Source of the DNA: Gracilibacillus kekensis
Lineage (GTDB): Bacteria; Bacillota; Bacilli; Bacillales; Amphibacillaceae
Direction: 5' to 3'
Assembly: GCF_900143085.1 (NCBI RefSeq)
Contig: NZ_FRCZ01000008.1
Span: 96,549 to 160,548 of the forward strand
Length of the DNA stretch: 64,000 nt
In this document: piece after piece, positions 52,495-60,942 of the stretch
How the letters are laid out: the number at the start of each line of letters is the position of its first letter
Position numbering within the stretch: the first letter of the stretch is position 1
The notes under the pieces: model-generated
Database searches by the model: none
What the model saw: the letters and a program-made list of their open reading frames with translations, nothing else
Told to the model about the DNA's origin: nothing
Position numbers and translations under genes: made by a program

Positions 52495-52776
52495 AAAAAC
52501 GAAAAGCGAAGATAGAGAAGAGTAGATATTTAGGAAACTTAAGAGAGCTGGTGGTTGGTGAGAACCAGTGTGGAATAAATATGGAATGGGCTCTTGAGCA
52601 GCAACCTGAACGTCACAAGTAGGGTTGACGTGAAAATCCACACGTTACAAATAACAGACGTCGTATTAGAGTATACGGCTAAATAGTGATTTAATATCTA
52701 ATAAACATATTAAATAAATATGGGTGGTACCGCGGTCCAATCGTCCCTTTTTTATAAGAGGCGATTGGACTTTTTA
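52495..52776 (+). promoter_or_regulatory. T-box riboswitch leader
   Basis: The T-box core TGGGTGGTACCGCGG is at 52721-52735. Stem I is recognisable: AGTA (loop E, about 52528), helix ATATTTA / TAAATAT, AGAGAG bulge and distal CTGG...CCAG. The terminator is GTCCAATCG / CGATTGGAC plus TTTTT (52735-52775). The specifier loop on the 3' side reads GGAATGGG. By the AGTA/GAA pairing the codon would be TGG (Trp); ATG (Met) or GGG (Gly) cannot be excluded by eye. It controls the operon starting at 52863, where uncharged tRNA should allow readthrough. Confidence 0.9.
52735..52775 (+). terminator. T-box terminator
   Basis: 9-bp perfect stem GTCCAATCG / CGATTGGAC (52735-52743 with 52762-52770) followed by TTTTT; mutually exclusive with the T-box antiterminator. 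Confidence 0.88.
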
Positions 52777-52862
52777 GATGTATATAATCAAAATATGACC
52801 ATAGAGAACATAGAATTTTCAGAATTATGAAAAAAAGACAATTGGGAACAGGAGGTAGTTTT

Positions 52863-53207
52863 ATGAACGATAAATTTACACTTTATAACTTAAAAGTAGA
52901 GGTTATTGCTACAGACAAGCCAATGGTATGTAATCATAAGGAGGGTTCCTATTTCATAGTGGAAGGTGAGGACATTATCTTTCCAGAGCATAATTCCTTT
53001 TCCATGTATGCTTTAAGCGCGATCTTACCATTACTTCCAGCAAAACAACGGGTTCTTCATAAAAATGATTGGATGTTGTCTGACAGTCTCATTGCCTGCC
53101 CGGATCCAAACTGTGGGGCAAGATTTAAAATTACTAGAACCGAGACAAAAGAATTCAGTCATGCGGATTGCACGATAGAACCTTTACATAAAGGAGACAC
53201 GGAATAA
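52863..53207 (+). CDS. TIGR04076 family protein
   Basis: 114-aa soluble protein. The pattern KVEVIATDKPMVCNHKEGSYFIVEGEDIIFPEHNSFSMYALSAILPLLPAKQR, then SDSLIACPDPNCGARFKI, is that of the TIGR04076 family: small Cys-containing proteins of unknown function usually encoded beside aldo/keto reductases. The Cys residues (CNH, ACPDPNC) may bind metal. The ATG at 52863 follows ACAGGAGG. It is the first gene after the T-box and overlaps the reductase start by one base, so its expression answers to charging of the sensed tRNA. Confidence 0.85.
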   Translation: MNDKFTLYNLKVEVIATDKPMVCNHKEGSYFIVEGEDIIFPEHNSFSMYALSAILPLLPAKQRVLHKNDWMLSDSLIACPDPNCGARFKITRTETKEFSHADCTIEPLHKGDTE

Positions 53208-54253
53208 TGGCAGAGAGAATGGAACTGGCAAAAGACTATACAATTAGCAGAGTGATCAATGGTTGCTGGCAGTTATCTGAAGGACATAGCCTAAAATCAA
53301 AAATAGATAAAAAAGATGTCATGAAGGCTTTTCATATGCTTGCTGAACAAGGTTTTACGACATTCGACTGTGCAGACATCTATACGGGAACGGAAGAATT
53401 ACTTGGTGACTTTCAAACCGAATTAAAGTCAGGGAGCACACTATCGCCACAAGATATCCAAATCCATACCAAATATGTACCAGATATAAATTTGCTCGAT
53501 AAAGTCGATTACAGTTACACCGAAAAGATAATCGATCGGAGTCTCAAGCGTCAAAAGCGAGAGGTATTGGATCTTGTACAGTTTCATTGGTGGGATTATA
53601 ATATCCCGGGTTACTTGGAGACAGCTTACGATCTCTTGAAACTTAAAGAAAAAGGAAAAATACGTAATATCGGTCTTACAAACTTTGATACGAAACATTT
53701 ATCCGAAATGGTCGATGCAGGAATTCCGATTGTTTCTTGTCAAAATCAATATTCGGTTTTTGACAGACGTGTAGAAAAGGAATTATTAGCCTACTGTAAA
53801 AGTAACGGCATCCATTTACTATGCTATGGCACATTATCAGGTGGATTATTAGCGGAGACATGGATCGGTAAGACACAGATTGATCCGGATAATCGTTCAC
53901 AAGTGAAATACATACAGGTAATGGAAGAAACTCTCGGCTGGGAAGGCTATCAGGAATTGTTAGTATTGCTTGAGAGGATGGCTTCTAAGTATTCGGTCTC
54001 ACTTGCTCACATCGCGACAAAATATATAATAAGTCAAGAAGGTGTAGCGGCTTCAATTATTGGGGTTAGAAATAGCAAACATGTAGAAGCCAATTCAAAC
54101 ATTTTTTCTTTTGAACTTGATCAATCGGATATCGATGAAATTACACAATTTTTAAGTAACTTTACAATATTGGAAGGGGAACCTTTTGAGCTAGAACGTA
54201 CCGAGGGTTCAAAGTTTAGAAATATTATGAAAATGAATTTAAATGAGAACTAA
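53207..54253 (+). CDS. aldo/keto reductase
   Basis: 348 aa. Tetrad residues are found in FDCADIYTGTEEL (Asp, Tyr), IHTKYVPD (Lys) and VQFHWWDY (His); later GLTNFD and CYGTLSGGLLAETW are family-typical. It belongs to the same broad group as the reductase at 1936 but is clearly diverged. It follows the TIGR04076 gene with a one-base overlap (TAATG) and lies under the T-box, which suggests that its substrate derives from the amino acid sensed, for example an alpha-keto acid or aldehyde. That last step is inference. Confidence 0.88.
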   Translation: MAERMELAKDYTISRVINGCWQLSEGHSLKSKIDKKDVMKAFHMLAEQGFTTFDCADIYTGTEELLGDFQTELKSGSTLSPQDIQIHTKYVPDINLLDKVDYSYTEKIIDRSLKRQKREVLDLVQFHWWDYNIPGYLETAYDLLKLKEKGKIRNIGLTNFDTKHLSEMVDAGIPIVSCQNQYSVFDRRVEKELLAYCKSNGIHLLCYGTLSGGLLAETWIGKTQIDPDNRSQVKYIQVMEETLGWEGYQELLVLLERMASKYSVSLAHIATKYIISQEGVAASIIGVRNSKHVEANSNIFSFELDQSDIDEITQFLSNFTILEGEPFELERTEGSKFRNIMKMNLNEN

Positions 54254-54308
54254 GTAAGTCAATTTAATTGTATGAATCAAAATTTAATTGAGAGATGGAG
54301 GGTTTACG

Positions 54309-55736
54309 ATGAATCAAAAGCTTGAATTTAGAGGTGGTTGGGGCACTGCGTTTGTCCCTGTTGCAATTTTTCTATTTTTTTGTATATTATATTTTATTGT
54401 TTTCAAAGCATTCGAAATGCATGCACTTGGCATGGGTGCTTTAGTTGCCTTGATCGTCGGTGCCATTTTTGTGAAAAAGGGAAACTATGAGCGTTATTGG
54501 AATTCGGTTTATGACGGAGTAAGAGAGGCTGTCCCTATTATCGTCCTCTTGTTCGTTATTGGAATGTTCGCTCAGTTAATAAAAACGACGAACATTTCAG
54601 GTGGTTTTGTATGGATGGCCAATTTGCTGAATGTCGATGGTGGATTGTTCACTGCGTTAACCTTCTTGGCCGTCTGCATCATTGCAACGGCTACTGGCTC
54701 GTCCATTGGAACGATGTTTACTTGTTTTCCGATTTTCTACCCAGCAGGCGTATTATTGGGTTGTGATCCTGCCTTGCTTGCAGGTGCCATTGTTAGTGGT
54801 GCTATTTTTGGTGATAACTTAGCACCTATTTCAGATACAACGATTATTTCAGCAGGAACGCAAAAGTATACAAAGAAGGAAGGTATTGCTGAAATAGGTG
54901 GCATTGTTGCCTCGCGATTTAAGTATTCTTTCGTTGCAGGTACTATTACTTTTATTCTATTTTGGATTTTAGGCGGTGGTGGAACGGTAAGCGGAAATGC
55001 AACAGAATTTCTAGCTGAAAATACGAACCCGATCACCTTGGTGATGCTCGTTCCAGTAGCAATCATGTTAATTGTTGCCATCAAGTTCCGTAATATCTAT
55101 ATAGCGATTACGGTTGGTCTTATTTTAGGTACGATTACTGGTTTAGTGTCTAACCTGCTAAGGTTCGATGATATTATTTCCGTGGTCGATGGTGTACCTG
55201 CAGGATACTTAGCAGGTGGTATTAGTTATATGATGGGAACAGTGACATTAGTACTTTCGGTTTACGGGATCATGGGTGTACTTAATGGCGCGGGTGTAAT
55301 TGAAAAAGTAACCAGTGCTATCCTTAATAGTAAGATGTGTCAATCGGTCCGTGGTGCAGAAATTGCCATGATGTTAGGTATTTCCTTCACAACGTTGAGC
55401 TTTGGTGGTGTAACCAGTGCTTCGATGGCGACGTTTGGAAAGGTACAAAATGAAATTGGCAAACGTGTTGGCCTGCATCCATACCGTCGAGCAAATTTAT
55501 TAGATGGTTTCGCCAATTCACTTGTGCTAGTTGTTCCATTTCTAAGTGTATTTGTTTTCATTGGTGCTTTATTGACACAAGGTTATGATTTTGTTGAACC
55601 ACTCTTATTAACAGAAATCAGTAGCGCTTTAATTTATTGTATGATCCTCTTTCTCGTACTATTATTTTCAGTAATAACAGGATGGGGCCGCGAGTACGAA
55701 GGTCCAGGAGGAAAAGCGATTAGCCAGAGGGACTAA
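54309..55736 (+). CDS. NhaC-family Na+/H+ antiporter-like transporter
   Basis: About 475 aa with 11-12 membrane segments and the NhaC/ArsB-fold signature ATATGSSIGTMFTCFPIFYPAG and SGAIFGDNLAPISDTTIISA. T-box-regulated NhaC-family proteins in Firmicutes have been predicted to be amino-acid transporters rather than simple antiporters, so this one likely imports the amino acid matching the T-box specifier. The ATG at 54309 follows GGAGGG. Its stop codon TAA (55734-55736) lies inside REP copy 6, where the usual GGGACAAAGG reads GGGACTAAGG. Confidence 0.88.
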   Translation: MNQKLEFRGGWGTAFVPVAIFLFFCILYFIVFKAFEMHALGMGALVALIVGAIFVKKGNYERYWNSVYDGVREAVPIIVLLFVIGMFAQLIKTTNISGGFVWMANLLNVDGGLFTALTFLAVCIIATATGSSIGTMFTCFPIFYPAGVLLGCDPALLAGAIVSGAIFGDNLAPISDTTIISAGTQKYTKKEGIAEIGGIVASRFKYSFVAGTITFILFWILGGGGTVSGNATEFLAENTNPITLVMLVPVAIMLIVAIKFRNIYIAITVGLILGTITGLVSNLLRFDDIISVVDGVPAGYLAGGISYMMGTVTLVLSVYGIMGVLNGAGVIEKVTSAILNSKMCQSVRGAEIAMMLGISFTTLSFGGVTSASMATFGKVQNEIGKRVGLHPYRRANLLDGFANSLVLVVPFLSVFVFIGALLTQGYDFVEPLLLTEISSALIYCMILFLVLLFSVITGWGREYEGPGGKAISQRD

Positions 55737-55755
55737 GGGACAGGTCCCTTGTCCC
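55729..55755 (+). repeat. GGGACA palindrome (REP), copy 6
   Basis: 27-nt palindrome in plus orientation starting inside the last codons of the NhaC gene and containing its stop. It is paired with inverted copy 7 86 bp further on. Confidence 0.85.
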
Positions 55756-55841
55756 TTTCGTTTATCCACCGAATCTCTAAAGTTACTTGGATAGCGAACA
55801 GCGTTGGCCGAACGAAGTCAAGGAATTTTAAGTGAGAGAGT

Positions 55842-55868
55842 GGGACAAGGAACCTGTCCCTGTGTCCC
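55842..55868 (-). repeat. GGGACA palindrome (REP), copy 7, inverted
   Basis: 27-nt palindrome in minus orientation (plus strand GGGACAAGGAACCTGTCC...), with one more mismatch in the stem than other copies. With copy 6 it forms a BIME-like inverted pair enclosing 86 bp without a gene. Confidence 0.8.
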
Positions 55869-55941
55869 AATACCTTTAGTTTTTACACTAAAACCTTTAG
55901 CTTTTATGGTTTTATGTAAGCGTATGTCTGCTAAAATTTAG

Positions 55942-55973
55942 TTGACAGGAAAGAAAGCGTTTTCTGGTTATAA
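55942..55973 (+). promoter_or_regulatory. xylanase promoter with cre-like box
   Basis: TTGACA (55942-55947) and TTATAA (55968-55973). Between them AAGAAAGCGTTTTCT (55951-55965) matches the cre consensus at all but two positions. CcpA would block this promoter when better sugars are present. Confidence 0.6.
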
Positions 55974-56000
55974 CAACATGATGAATTCGGAGGTATTAGG

Positions 56001-57233
56001 ATGGGACAAACAAATAAATTGGCACATCGAATGGCGAGTAAAACGATTAAACTCATTGATCCATCAGGGAATCCTGTGGCAGGAAAGAACGTTGAATTGA
56101 AGCATACAAATCATCAATTTTTATTTGGTGCCGGGATTTTTGATGTCATCGATGTAGCGAACAAAAATGTACCAGCAGACAGACTTGCATTTCAAGAAGA
56201 AAAACTGGATCGATTTTTAGATGTATTTAACGCCGGTACATTACCCTTTTATTGGGGAAGATTTGAACCGGAAAAAGGGAAACCTCAAACAAAAGAATTA
56301 CAGGCAGCAGCTCAGTGGTTAAAGGACAGAAATGTAAGTGTGAAAGGACATCCACTTTGTTGGCATACCGTAACAGCTCCATGGCTTCTTGATATGAGCA
56401 ATGAAGAAATTCTGAAAGCTCAGTTTGATAGAATTGAACGAGATGTAACAGATTTCAAAGGGCTTGTCGATATGTGGGATGTTATTAATGAAGTAGTGAT
56501 CATGCCGATTTTTGACAAATATGATAATGGCATTACAAGAATAAGTAAAGATCTTGGCCGTGTCGGAATTATAAAAGAAATGTTTGCAAAGACCCGTGAA
56601 TTTAATCCAGATGCAACTCTATTACTAAATGACTTTAATACATCGATTAACTATGAAATTTTAATTGATGGTTGCCTCAATGCAGGTGTAGAAATTGATG
56701 CGATTGGTATTCAGTCCCATCAACATCAAGGATATTGGGGACAAGAAAAGTTAGAAGAAGTATTAGAGAGATTCTCGCATTTTGGAATTCCTATTCATTT
56801 TACAGAAAACACATTAACTTCTGGACACATTATGCCTCCTGAAATAGAGGATTTGAATGATTACCAGATTCCAGATTGGCCATCAACACCAGAATTTGAA
56901 GAACGTCAGGCAAAAGAAGTGGAAGAAATGTATTCTATTTTGTTCGAGCATCCACTTGTAGAAGCAATTACGACATGGTCCTTTAGTGATGATGGAGCGT
57001 GGTTAGGGGCTCCATCAGGATTTGTAAGGAAGGATAACAGCACGAAACCATCCTATGATGTATTAAAGAAATTGATTAAAGGAGATTGGTCTACAAATAA
57101 ACAAGCACAAACAGATGCTAACGGTTTGTTAACATTTGAAGGATTTCTTGGCGAGTATGAGCTTTTATGCGATGGTAAAAAAGTGAATTTCACACTAGAT
57201 AAAAGAGAAGGAACGGTTCAGCTGACAGTGTGA
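56001..57233 (+). CDS. intracellular GH10 endo-1,4-beta-xylanase
   Basis: 410 aa. Residues 1-45 form a small beta extension (TIKLIDPSGNPVAGKNVELKHT), followed by the GH10 barrel with the acid/base Glu164 in WDVINEVV, GIQSHQHQGYW, the nucleophile Glu269 in IHFTENTL and a W-SFSDDGAWLG loop. A C-terminal beta segment (about 375-410) resembles a carboxylate-side carbohydrate domain. There is no signal peptide, so it should act inside the cell on imported xylo-oligosaccharides. The ATG at 56001 follows GGAGGTATT. A cre-like promoter suggests catabolite repression. The Asn after the nucleophile Glu, where Leu-Asp is common, is unusual. Confidence 0.88.
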   Translation: MGQTNKLAHRMASKTIKLIDPSGNPVAGKNVELKHTNHQFLFGAGIFDVIDVANKNVPADRLAFQEEKLDRFLDVFNAGTLPFYWGRFEPEKGKPQTKELQAAAQWLKDRNVSVKGHPLCWHTVTAPWLLDMSNEEILKAQFDRIERDVTDFKGLVDMWDVINEVVIMPIFDKYDNGITRISKDLGRVGIIKEMFAKTREFNPDATLLLNDFNTSINYEILIDGCLNAGVEIDAIGIQSHQHQGYWGQEKLEEVLERFSHFGIPIHFTENTLTSGHIMPPEIEDLNDYQIPDWPSTPEFEERQAKEVEEMYSILFEHPLVEAITTWSFSDDGAWLGAPSGFVRKDNSTKPSYDVLKKLIKGDWSTNKQAQTDANGLLTFEGFLGEYELLCDGKKVNFTLDKREGTVQLTV

Positions 57234-57290
57234 ATGAATCGGATATAAAGACAGGAATCTGACCAGCTCACACAACTTACAAACAAAACG

Positions 57291-57333
57291 AAATGTTCCC
57301 TCTTTACATAACATACTAAATGAGGGAACATTT
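57291..57333. terminator. convergent terminator between xylanase and blaI
   Basis: Perfect 12-bp stem AAATGTTCCCTC / GAGGGAACATTT with a 19-nt loop, overlapping the end of the blaI-like gene. The T content on both sides is moderate. Confidence 0.65.
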
Positions 57334-57712
57334 ACTTCTTATTCTCTTTCTTATCGAGAATAGACCGCAATTCTCTAATCTCATTCTCTGATAAGTCTTC
57401 ATCCTGAATAAATTGAACGAGCATAGATTGTAAGGTGCCGTCGTAAAAGCGTTTCACAAAGGATTTTGCTTTGGCACGCTGGCATTCATCTTGAGAATAT
57501 AGTGGATAAAAAGTATAAACACGCTGATCTCTATGGACACCGATTACTTCTTTTTTTGTGAGTCGATCTAGCAAGGTTCGTACGGTTTTTGGCTTCCAAT
57601 CTGTTTCAACCGCTAAAGTAGAAATGATCTCATTTGCTGTTAGTGGTGCTTTTTTCCATAGCACTTTCAATACTTCCCATTCCGACTCTGATATAGTGGG
57701 TATTTTTTTCAT
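57332..57712 (-). CDS. blaI: BlaI/MecI-family repressor
   Basis: About 126-aa winged-helix repressor: KIPTISESEWEVLKVLWKKAPLTANEII, the recognition helix in KPKTVRTLLDRLTKKEVIGVHR, and the C-terminal dimerisation half. The Asn-rich cleavage region expected near residue 100 is replaced by FVKRFYDGTLQSML, so the BlaR1 cleavage point is not obvious. It should bind TACA-N2-TGTA dyads upstream of the beta-lactamase gene. The ATG at 57712 (or GTG at 57715) follows AAGGGGATG. It is the last gene of the bla operon. Confidence 0.9.
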   Translation of the reverse strand: MKKIPTISESEWEVLKVLWKKAPLTANEIISTLAVETDWKPKTVRTLLDRLTKKEVIGVHRDQRVYTFYPLYSQDECQRAKAKSFVKRFYDGTLQSMLVQFIQDEDLSENEIRELRSILDKKENKK

Positions 57713-57738
57713 CACGTACATCCCCTTGCCTTTCAAAG

Positions 57739-59511
57739 TTAATAGATAACCTTGTCTTCTAGTATCGATTTGGTAATATCTTCAGCTATACTTCCCTTAG
57801 CATGGTGGTCACTTTTAATATTGGTTGCAAAGAAGAAGGTGTTGTTTTGTGATTCAACATAGCCGATGAACCAGCCATTTACATGTTTATTGTTGACGGT
57901 TCCTGTACCTGTTTTTCCATATATTGTTGCGTTGTTTTTCGTCTCCAGCTTGATAGTATCCTTTATTAAAGCAATGTGTTGCTCATTAAAGTCAAATTGG
58001 TTTGTATAAAAGTCTTTAAGTGTCTGTACTTGTTCAATCGGTGAGATTTTTAAAGAAGACTCTAGCCAATAGTTTTTTACTCCTGCAGAAACATCCTGGT
58101 TACCGTAATGGATTTTATCAACATATGTTTGAATCGTTTGTTTTGGCATTTGCTGGTCTAAACTCTGGAAGTACCAAGTCACAGAGTTTTTCATTGCGGT
58201 ATAAAGATTCTGATTTTGGTTCCACTCTTCAAATGAATGTTCTTCCTTATCCCACTTCAGTAGAGAATCACGGGTGCTTATCACACCAGAGTCTAATGCG
58301 AATAACGCACTATATATTTTATAAGTGGAATTCGGTGACACCCGGAGCATGCTTTTATCCTTATTATAGATAAGGTATTGGGCCTTGCGCAAATCATAGA
58401 GTACAAAGCTAGCATCGTATCCATGGAAATAGTTACTTAAATCCTCCTCAATTGTTTGTGGATGATCAAAATGGATCCTATCCTCACGATCAGACATTGC
58501 AGATACGATCGGAATCTGACTGATCACAATTCCTATTAGAAGTACAAAAATAATTATACTTTTCCATTTTAAAAGCCTTGATTCAGTTGAGTAATTTGCT
58601 ATTTTTTCAATTCTATTTCTTAATTGTTTTCTAGAACTAACCAAATGATTAGCCGTTGAGAATCGATTTTCGAAAAAGGATTTATTAGCAAATGTTAGGA
58701 TCGTGTTTCCATATGCCGAGTAATGCTTGTGATTGAGCATCTTCAAAACGGCGCTATCACAGGCAATTTCTCGGTCTAATCGCATTTCTCTAAATGCAAC
58801 CCAGATTAATGGATTATACCAATACAGAATCTGAAAGAGATTAACTATGTGATTTGTGGCAATGTCCTTATATTTAAAGTGATGTAATTCATGCAGGAAA
58901 ATATATGTAAGTTCATCTCTGGATAGCCATATTTCAGCATTACGCGGCAAAACAATATAGATCTTGAATATACCAAATGTCACGGGTGACTTTATTAGTG
59001 GTGATTCTACTAACATTACCTTTTTTGAAATGCGGAGGCGGTATTTGCAATTTTGAAACAATGTTTGAACCACCTGATTCTCTATGAAGTTGATTGACTT
59101 TTTTATACGTTGCAGGTTCATCCATGAGTGAATCGTCAGGATTAACATAACCAGCACGCCTGAACCCCATAGTATGTTTAGAACAGAGTTTAAAAATGTT
59201 AAATCAATTCGACTAACAGAAACAGAAAAGTCCCGTACCCAATCTCCTTCACCCTCTGTTATAAAATTTTCGGTTGAGTTAGAGGGCGAGGATGGTAGGT
59301 TGTTTGGGTTCTCACTCCATGTAATGGGAGATCCAATATCCACTAAAGCGGTAGGTAGAAAAGGTAGGGTTAAGCCAATTAATAACATAAACCATAGATT
59401 ATATTGCCAACCAGATGATAAGTGATGTTTAAAAATCTTTCGAAACAGCAGAATAATAATGACAAGAAAAGATGAAAGAAACAGGCATATAGCCAATTGA
59501 ATCGCGGACAT
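57739..59511 (-). CDS. blaR1: BlaR1-type beta-lactam sensor-transducer
   Basis: 590 aa. N-terminal membrane segments (about 1-120) are followed by an M56 zinc metalloprotease with HELHH in YIFLHELHHFKYKD and EMRLDREIACD. Another membrane segment (about 315-335) leads to the extracellular class-D-like penicillin-binding sensor with STYK in VSPNSTYKIYSALF and KTGTG near the end. Acylation of the STYK serine by a beta-lactam signals to the protease, which leads to loss of the BlaI repressor. It is encoded between the beta-lactamase gene and blaI, all on the minus strand. Confidence 0.93.
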   Translation of the reverse strand: MSAIQLAICLFLSSFLVIIILLFRKIFKHHLSSGWQYNLWFMLLIGLTLPFLPTALVDIGSPITWSENPNNLPSSPSNSTENFITEGEGDWVRDFSVSVSRIDLTFLNSVLNILWGSGVLVMLILTIHSWMNLQRIKKSINFIENQVVQTLFQNCKYRLRISKKVMLVESPLIKSPVTFGIFKIYIVLPRNAEIWLSRDELTYIFLHELHHFKYKDIATNHIVNLFQILYWYNPLIWVAFREMRLDREIACDSAVLKMLNHKHYSAYGNTILTFANKSFFENRFSTANHLVSSRKQLRNRIEKIANYSTESRLLKWKSIIIFVLLIGIVISQIPIVSAMSDREDRIHFDHPQTIEEDLSNYFHGYDASFVLYDLRKAQYLIYNKDKSMLRVSPNSTYKIYSALFALDSGVISTRDSLLKWDKEEHSFEEWNQNQNLYTAMKNSVTWYFQSLDQQMPKQTIQTYVDKIHYGNQDVSAGVKNYWLESSLKISPIEQVQTLKDFYTNQFDFNEQHIALIKDTIKLETKNNATIYGKTGTGTVNNKHVNGWFIGYVESQNNTFFFATNIKSDHHAKGSIAEDITKSILEDKVIY

Positions 59512-59649
59512 CTTACGTCATCTCCTTCACCACGAATGTATACATCTAAAGTTATCTCACTTCAATCCCAACGTCAATAAGAGACTGAAGAGAGAGCTTT
59601 AGTATTTTTGTCTAAATAAGAAACAATATTAATGTACTTTTGACTTTGA

Positions 59650-60579
59650 CTATTTTAAAGCATTCAATGCTATTTTTGCAGCCTGTGCAACCAACTCATC
59701 GTCATATTCGGCATCCTCCGTATCTCGTCTGGACATAATAGCTATCACGATTGGTTCTCTGTCTGGAGGATATACCACTGCAATATCATTTCTGGTACCA
59801 TAGCTTGCTGCTCCACTTTTATCTTTGACAACCCATCCTTCAGGCTGACCTGCCCGAATCAGTGCATCCCCTGTTGCATTTCCTTCCATCCAATTGAGCA
59901 ATAATTCGCGCTTATCCTTGGGCAGGAAATCATCAAATACGATATGCTTCAAAGTGGTAGCCATCGCTTTTGGAGTACTCGTATCCTTGTTACTCCCTGG
60001 TGTAAAATCATTTAACTCAGTTTCGTAACGTTCAGGATTGGTAATATCGTCCCCCATTTCTCGTAACGCTTGTTTTAATCGATCTGGACCACCTAGTGCC
60101 TCAAGCATTAAATTAGCAGCCGTGTTATCACTTTTTCGAATAGCGGCTTCACTCAGTTCAAGTAATGTCATTCCCGCACCTACGTTTTGTTCGGTAACCG
60201 GAGAATAAGTAACCAGATCCTCTTCCTTATACGTGACAATTTCTTCAAGGTCTTGGATATTGTTTTGCTTAAGCAGTAGAGCAGCTGCTAGTACTTTGAA
60301 CGTGGAAGCATATGCGAAACGCTCTTCAGAATTGTAGGTAATGATTTGATCGTTACCTGTATCTAATGCATAGACGCCGAGTCGGGCATCGTATTCATTC
60401 TCGAGCTTGCTAAATTCTTCATCCCTTTCAAGGTTTTGCTCGGTCTCTGTTTCTTCATTGGTTGATGCATCGGAATCAGCAGGTTTGGTTTCTTTGGTGC
60501 ATGCAGCAAGTACTGTTAAGGCTATGCATGTTATAAAAAAATATAAGGTTATTCTAAGTATGTTCGAAGAATAGTTCAT
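59650..60579 (-). CDS. class A beta-lactamase, lipoprotein form
   Basis: 309 aa. The signal peptide has lipobox LTVLAAC (Cys27), so the enzyme is probably anchored outside the membrane by lipid, followed by an acidic linker (about 28-60). Active-site motifs are all present: the serine in ASTFK (Ser92), SDN in IRKSDNTAAN, the omega-loop Glu and Asn in ERYETELNDF, and KSG in VKDKSGAASYG. This is the PenP/BlaZ-type penicillinase layout. The upstream region carries two BlaI-type dyads over the promoter, so induction by beta-lactams is likely. Confidence 0.94.
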   Translation of the reverse strand: MNYSSNILRITLYFFITCIALTVLAACTKETKPADSDASTNEETETEQNLERDEEFSKLENEYDARLGVYALDTGNDQIITYNSEERFAYASTFKVLAAALLLKQNNIQDLEEIVTYKEEDLVTYSPVTEQNVGAGMTLLELSEAAIRKSDNTAANLMLEALGGPDRLKQALREMGDDITNPERYETELNDFTPGSNKDTSTPKAMATTLKHIVFDDFLPKDKRELLLNWMEGNATGDALIRAGQPEGWVVKDKSGAASYGTRNDIAVVYPPDREPIVIAIMSRRDTEDAEYDDELVAQAAKIALNALK

Positions 60580-60942
60580 CAGTTACCTTCTTTCTATTAA
60601 GTGTGAATTTCAAAATAAATATTCATTGTTAAAGTAGTACCTATCTGATAACCCTCCTTTGGTTTATTGGATTACATTTGTAGTATAATATTACAATTGT
60701 AGTCTGTATGAAGTCAACCGTAAAGTTAAGTTTAAAAAAATAAAGCAACATCTGACAACCACCGGTGATATAAAGTAATGATCAAGCAACCTCTTTGAAA
60801 AGCGAGCGAAACACAGAAGAAATCCTAGTCAGTACACGCAAGGTTGGAGATTATTTAGTCAAATAAAAAAATATACTAATTATAATGTTATACTATGGTA
60901 AATGATTACATCGATTTTACAGCGAAAAAAGGAGTTTGCAAG
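60580..60942. other. intergenic region between the bla operon and the LytTR gene
   Basis: Holds the beta-lactamase promoter and operators (60673-60720). The stretch 60730-60890 shows no gene or clear hairpin. The LytTR gene has its AAAGGAG site at 60928-60934. Confidence 0.6.
60673..60720 (-). promoter_or_regulatory. beta-lactamase promoter with two BlaI operators
   Basis: On the minus strand TTGACT (60715-60720) and, 18 nt on, TAATAT form the promoter. Two dyads, TACATTTGTA (60673-60682) and the perfect palindrome TACAATTGTA (60692-60701), overlap or follow the -10 box. They match the TACA-N2-TGTA core of BlaI/MecI operators. Confidence 0.75.

Noticed and set aside
39619..55868. The recurring GGGACA palindromes as a CRISPR array
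   Set aside because: Copies are kilobases apart, occur in both orientations, lie next to genes and have no spacers of regular length or cas genes.
57332..59511. mecR1-mecI of an SCCmec-type mec complex
   Set aside because: The genes lie about 34 kb outside the cassette and are adjacent to a class A beta-lactamase with BlaI operators. No mecA-like penicillin-binding protein gene is present.
59537..59544. TGTATACA upstream of blaR1 as a BlaI operator
   Set aside because: The half-sites are in the opposite order (TGTA then TACA) to the TACA-N2-TGTA dyads seen at the beta-lactamase promoter.
60730..60890. A small RNA or extra promoter between the bla and LytTR genes
   Set aside because: No terminator hairpin and no convincing -35/-10 pair.
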